Source of the DNA: Citrobacter amalonaticus
GTDB taxonomy: Bacteria; Pseudomonadota; Gammaproteobacteria; Enterobacterales; Enterobacteriaceae
Direction: 5' to 3'
Assembly: GCF_001559075.2 (NCBI RefSeq)
Contig: NZ_CP014015.2
Location: 4,464,001-4,528,000, forward strand
Length of the DNA stretch: 64,000 nucleotides
Shown: one piece after another, positions 17,795-25,374 of the stretch
Position numbering within the stretch: position 1 is the stretch's first letter
How the letters are laid out: the number at the start of each line of letters is the position of its first letter
The notes under the pieces: generated by a model
What the model was told of the DNA's origin: nothing
The model's database searches: none
The model's input: only the letters and a program-made list of their open reading frames with translations
Position numbers and translations under genes: made by a program

Positions 17795-18400
17795 ATGAGC
17801 AAGGTATTAGTTCTCAAATCCAGTATTCTGGCAGGGTACTCTCAGTCTGGTCAGTTGTCTGATTATTTTGTTGAACAGTGGCGTGAAAAGCACTCTGCTG
17901 ACGAAATCACCGTTCGTGACCTGGCTGCTAATCCGATCCCGGTACTGGATGGCGAACTGGTGGGTGCCCTGCGCCCGAGCGACGCGCCGTTGACGCCTCG
18001 TCAACAGGACGCGCTGGCGCTCTCTGATGAACTGATCGCTGAACTGAAAGCGCACGACGTGATTGTTATTGCCGCGCCGATGTACAACTTCAACATCCCG
18101 ACGCAGTTGAAAAACTACTTCGACCTGATTGCTCGTGCTGGCGTGACGTTCCGTTACACCGAGAAAGGTCCGGAAGGTCTGGTGACCGGTAAACGTGCGG
18201 TGATCCTCTCCAGCCGTGGCGGTATCCACAAAGACACCCCAACTGACCTGATTGCGCCGTACCTGAAAGTCTTCCTCGGCTTTATCGGCATCACCGACGT
18301 GAACTTCGTGTTCGCAGAAGGGATCGCCTACGGTCCGGAAGTGGCGTCTAAAGCGCAGTCTGACGCAAAAGCCGCCATTGATAGCGTAGTTGCAGCATAA
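17795..18400 (+). CDS. azoR: FMN-dependent NADH azoreductase AzoR
   Basis: Homodimeric FMN flavoprotein that reduces quinones by two electrons and cleaves azo dyes with NADH; implicated in thiol/quinone stress resistance. 201 residues, equal to E. coli AzoR. Flavodoxin-like fold: SSILAGYSQSGQLSDYF (about 9-25), the FMN-binding PMYNFNIPTQLKNYFDLI (about 94), and SSRGGIHKD (about 139). The start ATG follows AAGGAAACACCC. A strong terminator follows. Confidence 0.96.
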   Translation: MSKVLVLKSSILAGYSQSGQLSDYFVEQWREKHSADEITVRDLAANPIPVLDGELVGALRPSDAPLTPRQQDALALSDELIAELKAHDVIVIAAPMYNFNIPTQLKNYFDLIARAGVTFRYTEKGPEGLVTGKRAVILSSRGGIHKDTPTDLIAPYLKVFLGFIGITDVNFVFAEGIAYGPEVASKAQSDAKAAIDSVVAA

Positions 18401-18408
18401 GTTCTTCC

Positions 18409-18433
18409 CCTCCCGCTCCGGCGGGAGGTTTTT
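18409..18433 (+). terminator. Terminator after azoR
   Basis: CCTCCCGC, TCCG loop, GCGGGAGG and five T, shortly after the azoR stop. It abuts the convergent GFA-family gene. Confidence 0.9.
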
Positions 18434-18435
18434 GA

Positions 18436-18846
18436 TTACTTTGCCTGATAACGCAAATATCCCACCACTCCGTTACTCGCACCGTCACTCGGATGATTCA
18501 CCCCGTCAGTAACTTCCACGCAGGCAAAATCGAACGGCGACACATTCTCAATGCATGCCACGTTCACGCCATACTGATCCGGACTGGAGCGTCGCTGGTG
18601 GAAAGTGTATATCCCACACACTGAACAAAAAAAATGCCTTGCTGTGCCGGTATTGAAACGATACTCCGTCAGTTTATCCTGCCCAGAGAGAACCGTTATC
18701 CCCATCAACGGCGCAGAAACCACTACCGCACCGCGCATCCGACAAAATGAGCAGTTACAACGCCGGATGGTATTGAATCCATCGCTGAGATGAACGGTAA
18801 ACCTGACGGCACCACAGTGGCACTGCGCAGTCAGTTTTTCAGTCAT
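18436..18846 (-). CDS. GFA-fold (glutathione-dependent formaldehyde-activating-like / CENP-V) zinc protein
   Basis: Small zinc-binding protein of 136 residues. Family zinc cysteines are complete: Cys9 and Cys11 (CHCGAVRF), Cys30, Cys32 and Cys35 (RRCNCSFCRMRGA), Cys74 and Cys77 (FFCSVCGIYTFHQRR). The founding member binds glutathione and formaldehyde, but most relatives have no proven reaction and that function should not be assumed here. The start follows GGAGGTTAAAA. It lies 14 bp downstream of pdxI/ydbC on the same strand, suggesting co-transcription. Confidence 0.85.
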   Translation of the reverse strand: MTEKLTAQCHCGAVRFTVHLSDGFNTIRRCNCSFCRMRGAVVVSAPLMGITVLSGQDKLTEYRFNTGTARHFFCSVCGIYTFHQRRSSPDQYGVNVACIENVSPFDFACVEVTDGVNHPSDGASNGVVGYLRYQAK

Positions 18847-18860
18847 TTTTAACCTCCGCC

Positions 18861-19736
18861 TTATGCCTTTTGCGCAATACTATCCAGCGTTGCCAGCACG
18901 TCAGTTGACAGAGTCAGATCCCCTGCGGCCATATTTTCATGCAAATGCGTCACCGACGACGTTCCCGGTATCAGCAAAATAGTCGGCGAACGGTGCAGCA
19001 ACCAGGCCAAAGCGACCTGCATCGGCGTTGCATTGAGGCTCGCGGCCACCTCTGAGAGCGTTGAAGACTGGAGCGGAGTAAACCCACCCAGCGGGAAAAA
19101 GGGGACATAAGCAATGCCGTCTTCCGCCAGTGAGTCGATCAGCGCATCATCCTGACGATGGGCGATGTTGTACTCATTCTGCACACAAACCACGTCTGCG
19201 ATACGGCGCGCTTGCGCCACCTGACTGGCAGTCACATTACTCAGGCCGATGTGTTTGACCAGCCCCTGCTGCTGAAGCTCAGCCAGCACGGTAAAACTCT
19301 CTTCAATGGATCCTTCATGAGGGCCGTGACCGTCGCCCAGCATAATGCGTAAATTAACGACATCCAGCACATCCAGACCAAGATTGCGCAGATTATCGTG
19401 AACCGCCTGCCTGAGTTCCGCTGGCGAGAATGCCGGTAGCCAGGCGGCATCGTCTCCACGGCGGGCGCCGATTTTAGTGACAATCACCAGATCGTCCGGA
19501 TAAGGATGCAGCGCTTCGCGAATGATTTGATTGGTGACGTGCGGACCGTAAAAATCGCTGGTATCAATATGATTGACGCCCAGCGCGATCGCTTCCCGAA
19601 GCACCGTCAATGCAACATGACGATCGCGCGGTGGACCAAAAACCCCAGGCCCAGCCAGTTGCATCGCCCCATATCCTATGCGTTTGACCTGCCGGGAACC
19701 GAGTGAAAACGTGTCAGATTTACTATGACTTGCCAT
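18861..19736 (-). CDS. pdxI: Aldo/keto reductase YdbC (pyridoxal reductase PdxI)
   Basis: Cytosolic NADPH-dependent aldo/keto reductase; the E. coli YdbC protein was shown to reduce pyridoxal to pyridoxine in B6 salvage and was renamed PdxI. 291 residues, TIM barrel. Catalytic Tyr in TSDFYGPH (about 62), Lys in VTKIGARRG (about 87), strand DVLDVVNLRIMLGDGHGP, and the cofactor-phosphate segment LLIPGTSSVTHLHENM near the C-terminus. The start follows AAGGGGCAGTT. First gene of a likely two-gene unit with the GFA-like protein. Confidence 0.92.
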   Translation of the reverse strand: MASHSKSDTFSLGSRQVKRIGYGAMQLAGPGVFGPPRDRHVALTVLREAIALGVNHIDTSDFYGPHVTNQIIREALHPYPDDLVIVTKIGARRGDDAAWLPAFSPAELRQAVHDNLRNLGLDVLDVVNLRIMLGDGHGPHEGSIEESFTVLAELQQQGLVKHIGLSNVTASQVAQARRIADVVCVQNEYNIAHRQDDALIDSLAEDGIAYVPFFPLGGFTPLQSSTLSEVAASLNATPMQVALAWLLHRSPTILLIPGTSSVTHLHENMAAGDLTLSTDVLATLDSIAQKA

Positions 19737-19850
19737 AACTGCCCCTTCTGCTGAATAGCGCGTAAGAAAAGACAGTATAGAAACTTACCCTGCAAATTAT
19801 TACGCGCAACCCAACAAAAAGGAAAAACCGCAGACAGCGATTAACGTTCG

Positions 19851-20174
19851 TTATTTCCGCAACCACTTCCCGTTGATGCCCTGGACATATTCTCCTGGTT
19901 TCGCGCGTTCGACCAGTTTCTGTCCGGCCATTTTCGCCACTTCATCGACCGGGATGTTGTGACTCTCGGCCAACTGTTGGTAACTGGCGCTGCGTGCTTT
20001 GTTGATTTCACTGACCAGCGCCTGCGTTTGTGCATCTTGTTTCAGCGCCACCAGATAACCATTGAACGTTTCACCGACCCGGCCCTGGGTTCTGGCCTCA
20101 TTTAACGTCAGCGCAAAGGCACTGCCACTCAGCAAACTCAGAACGAGCGTCGCCAGAATAAAGGTTCTTTTCAT
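19851..20174 (-). CDS. ydbL: YdbL, DUF1318 periplasmic protein
   Basis: Small periplasmic protein of the ydbH-ynbE-ydbL operon; in E. coli YdbL affects YnbE, which works with YdbH in lipid transport between membranes. 107 residues beginning MKRTFILATLVLSLLSGSAFA (signal peptide, cleavage after AFA) and ending GEYVQGINGKWLRK. The start is the ATG seven bases after the ynbE stop; an upstream in-frame ATG lies inside ynbE and matches nothing known. Confidence 0.92.
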   Translation of the reverse strand: MKRTFILATLVLSLLSGSAFALTLNEARTQGRVGETFNGYLVALKQDAQTQALVSEINKARSASYQQLAESHNIPVDEVAKMAGQKLVERAKPGEYVQGINGKWLRK

Positions 20175-20181
20175 TATCACC

Positions 20182-20373
20182 TCAGAACAAGTCACTGCGG
20201 GATTTGAGCAGGCTTTCAACGTCCTTATCCACTTTGATATGGATTTCATGCTCAATTTTGACGTTCATATTGATGGTGATGGGCTCTTTTGGCGCCGCGA
20301 CTTCAATGCGCGGCGTACAGCCCGTTACTAACCACAGCGGGAGAAGCGCCAGCATGGCCGTCATTGTTTTCAT
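20182..20373 (-). CDS. ynbE: YnbE lipoprotein
   Basis: Very small outer membrane lipoprotein (63 residues) that in E. coli multimerises and partners YdbH to form an intermembrane bridge for phospholipids. The signal MKTMTAMLALLPLWLVTGC has the lipobox VTGC. The mature part contains the beta-forming ITINMNVKIEHEIHIKVDKD. It overlaps the ydbH stop by four bases (ATGA), so translation is coupled. Confidence 0.93.
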   Translation of the reverse strand: MKTMTAMLALLPLWLVTGCTPRIEVAAPKEPITINMNVKIEHEIHIKVDKDVESLLKSRSDLF

Positions 20374-23009
20374 TGGGTTTCCTCACATTCCTTGCCTTGT
20401 TGACAGGTTTTTTCCGGCAGCGCCGCGTTTTGTTCAAGCCATGCCTGGAGATTGTCGCCAAAGCGCAGACTGCGCCACAGCGTAAAGACATTCTCTTCGT
20501 GGGTGTAGTTGAGATTCACCGTGCCGACCTTGCCATCCACATGGCTGTTGCCACGAATTTGCGCCTGCATCGTCAATACGCCCAGATTGTCCAGATTGAT
20601 TTTGGTCCACGAGTGGGCAATCTCCATATACCGCAACCAGTTGATGGCCGCCCCTGCTGCCATGTTGTCTTTCACCACCGCATCGGCGGTGTCTTTATCG
20701 ATGCGCAGCGTCATCGGACCAGGATTGGTTAACCAGCCGTCTTTGATAATCCATTTCTCATCATTCAGCCACAAAGGGAGCGCACCACTCACCGGCCCGG
20801 ACATGGCAAACTGTTTCGGATTTACCGCGCTGATGAGTTCGCTTGAGGAGATATTTTGCACCCGCACCAGCGCCGGGTCGTGCTGCGGCATGCGCAGCTG
20901 TTGCATGGAAACCTTACCGCCCAACACATCCACATTCACGTCAGTCAGTAGCAGCGGATCGGCTTCACTCCACGGATAAGCGCCTTCCAGATCGGCGGTG
21001 ATATTGGTAGCGGTCACCTGGTTGACGACTTCGGCAATGCGTAGCGAAACCGGTCCGCGCGTCCCCAGTTGCCACGCGCCCGCACTAAAGCGGAACGGCA
21101 ATACGAAATCGACGCCGTTGATCTGGTTATCCGGCATCCAGGCGCTGCCGCCTTTTAAGACGCCGTGACCTCCGGCCTCGAATCCCTGCTCTGCCGCTGC
21201 CGAAAACGCCACCTGGGCATACAGTTCGCCCTCACGTAATTTCATTTTCCACTCTGGCGGCACCAGCGGCTGGAACACCTCCAGCGACTGTTTTGGCCAC
21301 CAGGCCTGGCCGCGTAAACGTAAGCCATCCCAACGACCGTTTAACCGCACGGGGCCGATCGCCCCGGCATGTAAATCGCCTTTGAACACGAAAAAGGTTG
21401 GATCGCGCCCCTCTACGCTGAACTTGAGGGTTGAGGGCGGCAAAACGCTGCCGCCGGAGAAATGCGTTTCTCCGGCATCGAACGAGAGCGCTCCGCTGAA
21501 CCGGGGGTGTGCCGCATCACGCACCCATTCGACCGGTTTATCCATGATCAAACGGGGGGTTTCAACCTTCATGGTGCCGTACTGAAGCTGGTCAAATCCC
21601 GTGGACAAATCGGTCAGCGTGATGGTGTTGTCATGCCACTCACCTTTGCCTGCCACATCCCATTTCGCGTGCATCGGGGTAAAACTGCCCTCGCCCCAGT
21701 AGCGCCACTGCCAGCGCCCCGCATCGGGCAGAAAGTCATTCGCCAGACCGTCCAGATGCAGAACGAAATCCCCCATCTGATTCTCATGGGCGCGCAGAAT
21801 TGCCTGCAATCGTCCGTCCACGCCACGCTGAGTGACCTTCACGCCCGCCAGCGGCCAGCGAATTTCGTCAATATCCAGCGAGTCGATGACCCGTCCGCGC
21901 GAGCGCAGCAGCGCGCCAGGTTCAAACGTCAGTTCCGGATCGGTCAGGCTGCCGGTCAACTGGGCAGGCAATCTGGCATAGAAAATCAGATCATCCTGCT
22001 TGGCTTCGCCGGTCAGTTGCAGCGGCATCGCGCTGTTGTCCATGCTCAGTTTTCCCGGCCCAAACGAAAGCACCGCGTTGCCTTTCCCTGCTTCCCCCTG
22101 GGTCAGCACATTAAGCCGTCCGCTGATCACCGCGTTCTCGGTGCCTTCCTGCCAGTTGTCCACCTTCACGCCCAGACGCCCACTGAGGGGAAAGCCCTGA
22201 TAAGGCCATGACCAGCGCCCGTCGCTGATGGTTAACTGCTGGCGCGTGAGTTCCCACGGCAGGTCAAGCAGCGGATCGGCATTATCCCGTGCCATCACGA
22301 TTAACTGCCCGGCATTCTCACGCCACTCCAGTTCCGCATCGACCAGCGATGGCTCCTGCGGCAGGCTGAGCGTGGCGACGGTATGTCCGCTCACCGGCAG
22401 TCCATCCGGCACCAGCGGCATCGTGAACTCACCAACCAGTTTGACCGGCGGTTGGCCTTTAAACGCCATGACATCAAGCTCACTCACCGTCAGTGTCTGA
22501 CCGCGCAACTGCCCCTGAAATTTCACTTTATCGCCCTGATAGCGCAGTTGCTGGAGGGAAGCGGTCAGCGAGACGTTCAGTTTGCCCTGCCATACCTGCC
22601 AGGGTGAAAGAATAACGTTGTCGATAGTGATCCAGGTATTGGGCAGCATGGACTGCCATTCAGCGAGAGTGCGCGGCGCGGCGGGAGATTGTTCCGTTTG
22701 CGGCAGTTTTGCCAGACAGGCAGAATCGAGTTCCAGCGTGCCAATATCCAGTTGCCAACGGCTGGGATGCGACAACCGGGCCTGACTGACCCGGGCCAAC
22801 TGGCAATCATCAACCAGATAGCGAAGTTCAGGAATATGTAAACCATGGCGCGTGAATCGGGGACTGTCATCCAACGCAATGCGCGTTCCAACCGGCAACC
22901 AGATGCCCGCCAGCGTGGGAACCCACAACCCCAGCGTCATCACCAGAGTCAGCGGCACGAGGATCACGAGTAACAGAAGCGCCAGAACGGCTTTATATTT
23001 ACCCTTCAT
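20370..23009 (-). CDS. ydbH: YdbH, AsmA-like intermembrane phospholipid transport protein
   Basis: Inner-membrane-anchored, mostly periplasmic beta-groove protein of the AsmA/TamB group; in E. coli TamB, YhdP and YdbH together carry phospholipid to the outer membrane. 879 residues, identical in length to E. coli YdbH. One N-terminal membrane helix (about 7-30, VLALLLLVILVPLTLVMTLG). The rest is long beta-rich sequence with a C-terminal INWLRYMEIAHSWTKINLDNLG segment of the Dicarboxylate-carrier-like domain. First gene of ydbH-ynbE-ydbL. Confidence 0.96.
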   Translation of the reverse strand: MKGKYKAVLALLLLVILVPLTLVMTLGLWVPTLAGIWLPVGTRIALDDSPRFTRHGLHIPELRYLVDDCQLARVSQARLSHPSRWQLDIGTLELDSACLAKLPQTEQSPAAPRTLAEWQSMLPNTWITIDNVILSPWQVWQGKLNVSLTASLQQLRYQGDKVKFQGQLRGQTLTVSELDVMAFKGQPPVKLVGEFTMPLVPDGLPVSGHTVATLSLPQEPSLVDAELEWRENAGQLIVMARDNADPLLDLPWELTRQQLTISDGRWSWPYQGFPLSGRLGVKVDNWQEGTENAVISGRLNVLTQGEAGKGNAVLSFGPGKLSMDNSAMPLQLTGEAKQDDLIFYARLPAQLTGSLTDPELTFEPGALLRSRGRVIDSLDIDEIRWPLAGVKVTQRGVDGRLQAILRAHENQMGDFVLHLDGLANDFLPDAGRWQWRYWGEGSFTPMHAKWDVAGKGEWHDNTITLTDLSTGFDQLQYGTMKVETPRLIMDKPVEWVRDAAHPRFSGALSFDAGETHFSGGSVLPPSTLKFSVEGRDPTFFVFKGDLHAGAIGPVRLNGRWDGLRLRGQAWWPKQSLEVFQPLVPPEWKMKLREGELYAQVAFSAAAEQGFEAGGHGVLKGGSAWMPDNQINGVDFVLPFRFSAGAWQLGTRGPVSLRIAEVVNQVTATNITADLEGAYPWSEADPLLLTDVNVDVLGGKVSMQQLRMPQHDPALVRVQNISSSELISAVNPKQFAMSGPVSGALPLWLNDEKWIIKDGWLTNPGPMTLRIDKDTADAVVKDNMAAGAAINWLRYMEIAHSWTKINLDNLGVLTMQAQIRGNSHVDGKVGTVNLNYTHEENVFTLWRSLRFGDNLQAWLEQNAALPEKTCQQGKECEETQ

Positions 23010-23304
23010 GGGCAGTTAATATCCTGATTTAGCGAAAAATTAAGCCGAATTAGGCCGCTATTGTGTCATGTTTAGTTAACCATGCCCAGATTAAGAATAG
23101 ATGCTCCAGGATGACACACAAACTTTTCGTCATCGTTAAAATCAGAAAGTAAGATAAATTACAGAGGCTTATCAGATAAATCTAAAGACTACCAGCGGGC
23201 AATAGCCGGAAAACGATTGCCCACAATTCGGCTTTTAGTCCCGTGTTCAGTTGCGATGAAAGATGCCAACAGTGGCTTATGCCTGTGGCATCGCATGGCA
23301 GTAA
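23010..23304. other. Gap between fimbrial adhesin end and ydbH start
   Basis: No gene. It must hold the ydbH promoter. A hairpin with 7-base arms (GGGCAAT and ATTGCCC, 23197-23222) could protect the 3' end of the fimbrial mRNA; there is no T run. This is also the likely left junction of the fimbrial insertion. No direct repeat or integrase trace was recognised. Confidence 0.4.
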
Positions 23305-24609
23305 TCATTCATAGGTCACCCACATATTCACTTTCCCTGTTACAGGCCCAAGATAGCTTATAGGACCATTCTGCAGATATCGGGCGGTAAAACGAGCCGT
23401 CCCCGGCGAGGAATAGATCTGCGTTTCACTGTTGTTGGTGCTCACATAACTACCGTGCGTACCGGTATTGGTTAATGTAATCCCATCCACATCGACGTGT
23501 TCCCCGTTGTACAGCAGTTCTATTTCCAGTCCGTCAACAACATCGGTTCCCGATGACGCGCTTTCATAAACCCGGATATTTTTGTCGGCACTTGCCGTCG
23601 CATTACCGGCATCTTCAAAGCGGAAATAGACGTTATTTGCCGCCCCCGTACACTTGAGTGAAATATCCACCATTTCTTCGTTTCCTCTGCGAACAGCACC
23701 GGTCCAGTTATAAGCGACCCAGTCGCCCATATTGATATTGTAGTTTTCGTTATTCAACATACAGGCCGGGGACGTTATCGTAATGCCATTCCCGCTAAAC
23801 TGCGACGCGACGGAGAAATCATCACCTGTTTCTATTACTGCGGAATTATAATTAAAAAGTCTCAATGCTCCGTCATTAAAGGAAACCGTTAATGGTCGGC
23901 CATAATCATCAGCACTGACATCACCTGTTTTTACTAACTCAGCCCTGAGAGAAAAGCTTGTACTTGCCGGTTTAAACATATAGCCACTTCCTGTTCCTGA
24001 CACTGATGTAGATCTTGGCCAATGTTTAAAGACAACACCCGTCCTGCTATAACCATAATACTCCTGACCAGCATCAGGAGGGTACACAAGAGGCGTGTAT
24101 ACAGAAGTTCCGGAAGTGAAATCATCTCCAACGACATGGAAGGTATAATATAACTTAATGCCTATTCCATTAATATTTGTTGGCATTGGAGAATCCACGC
24201 CACCATCTACCGATGCAATATCAGAAAATGGAATGATAGAAAAATAGATTGTTGCCGTGCTGGAGCTGAAATTGCTGGAACTACCCAATACCCCTCCCGT
24301 ACAATTGAACTGATAATCAGCAAAATCGCCATAACCCCAACTATAAAGCACCGTTCCAACCGGAGCGGTATTATCAACGATCAGGTTCCGTACCTGCTGA
24401 AAGGGTTTAATATCACTCCAGTTGAACGTGCAGGACTCTGCAACCTGTCCTGGTGCATACGTATCCGTATCTGGCCAGTACACTGTCCCCGTTTTCATAC
24501 CGGCATCGCTACTGTTCATTAGCACAAAATAGAGCATTGCCGAAAAGATCAGAGGTGCAGGTTTGCCGGTTTTCCGACCCTCACCTTTTTTCAGTTTATT
24601 TATCCTCAT
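23305..24609 (-). CDS. Two-domain fimbrial tip adhesin
   Basis: Likely tip adhesin of the chaperone-usher fimbria. 434 residues. After a signal region (hydrophobic 18-33) comes a large N-terminal receptor-binding-like domain (about 40-270) that matches no family I can name. A C-terminal pilin-like domain starts near GNGITITSPACMLNNENYNINMGDW and ends YLGPVTGKVNMWVTYE, with the aromatic-containing last strand needed for the chaperone. It overlaps the chaperone stop by four bases. The N-terminal half looks more AT-rich than the flanking core genes, as often in adhesins. Receptor unknown. Confidence 0.8.
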   Translation of the reverse strand: MRINKLKKGEGRKTGKPAPLIFSAMLYFVLMNSSDAGMKTGTVYWPDTDTYAPGQVAESCTFNWSDIKPFQQVRNLIVDNTAPVGTVLYSWGYGDFADYQFNCTGGVLGSSSNFSSSTATIYFSIIPFSDIASVDGGVDSPMPTNINGIGIKLYYTFHVVGDDFTSGTSVYTPLVYPPDAGQEYYGYSRTGVVFKHWPRSTSVSGTGSGYMFKPASTSFSLRAELVKTGDVSADDYGRPLTVSFNDGALRLFNYNSAVIETGDDFSVASQFSGNGITITSPACMLNNENYNINMGDWVAYNWTGAVRRGNEEMVDISLKCTGAANNVYFRFEDAGNATASADKNIRVYESASSGTDVVDGLEIELLYNGEHVDVDGITLTNTGTHGSYVSTNNSETQIYSSPGTARFTARYLQNGPISYLGPVTGKVNMWVTYE

Positions 24610-25337
24610 AACCCGACCTCTGCTTTCAGCGCTTCCCCCTGCCCGCCCCAGTCATGGGTGGCCGTCCAGGTCACGGTCAGTTTTCCACCTTTCATCGACT
24701 CCGGCAGCGGATAGCGCTGACTGCCTTTCGGTGGCGGCATCCGGGTTTTACCGGCTACGCTGACTTTATTTCCGCCGTTCTGGCTGACAGACAGCTCGCC
24801 AAAGCTGATGTAATAGGCCGACGGGTTGGTGGCGGTTAACCAGCGCTTCCCCCCCTCCTGCTCCACACGCCAGGTCAGCTGTTTTGCTGCCTCTATGGCT
24901 CCCGCCGCATTCAGACCGTCCGGGCGAACAAATACCTTCAGCCGGCTGCGCACAGCGACCACCAGACGATTATCCGCGCCGTTTTTCGCCTTCGGGGGGA
25001 TTTCCTGCAGGGACAGCCAGTACACCGACTCCCGGTCCTGAGGGATTTCGCTTTTCATCACCACCAGGCGCAGCTTGCCGTGCTTTTTCCCTTCTATCTT
25101 CATCACCGGAGGCGTCAGCACCAGCGGAATATTGTTGTCCTGTCCCTGCAGGTCTTCCAGCCACGACTGCAGCATATAGGTCTCGCTGCTGTCGTTAATC
25201 ACCTCCACCGGCGTTTCTTTATCGGAGGCGTACGCCACAATGCGGGTCAGCTGCGGGCGCACCCCGGCACTGACCGTATCACTCACCAGCACACCGGCCA
25301 TCAGCAGACCTGCCCAAATTCCTTTTTTGAATTTCAT
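24606..25337 (-). CDS. Periplasmic fimbrial chaperone (PapD-like)
   Basis: Periplasmic chaperone that donates a strand to fimbrial subunits and delivers them to the usher. 243 residues with signal peptide MKFKKGIWAGLLMAGVLVSDTVSAG. Two Ig-like domains: F1-G1 region LVLTPPVMKIEGKKHGKLRLVVM, the family stretch RESVYWLSLQEIPPKAK, and domain 2 from SRLKVFVRPDGLN. The short F1-G1 loop suggests the FGS class for rod-like fimbriae. Start after AAGGAGATAACAGG. It sits between usher and adhesin. Confidence 0.9.
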   Translation of the reverse strand: MKFKKGIWAGLLMAGVLVSDTVSAGVRPQLTRIVAYASDKETPVEVINDSSETYMLQSWLEDLQGQDNNIPLVLTPPVMKIEGKKHGKLRLVVMKSEIPQDRESVYWLSLQEIPPKAKNGADNRLVVAVRSRLKVFVRPDGLNAAGAIEAAKQLTWRVEQEGGKRWLTATNPSAYYISFGELSVSQNGGNKVSVAGKTRMPPPKGSQRYPLPESMKGGKLTVTWTATHDWGGQGEALKAEVGL

Positions 25338-25374
25338 CCTGTTATCTCCTTAACGTGTGACGGCTATGGCTGCG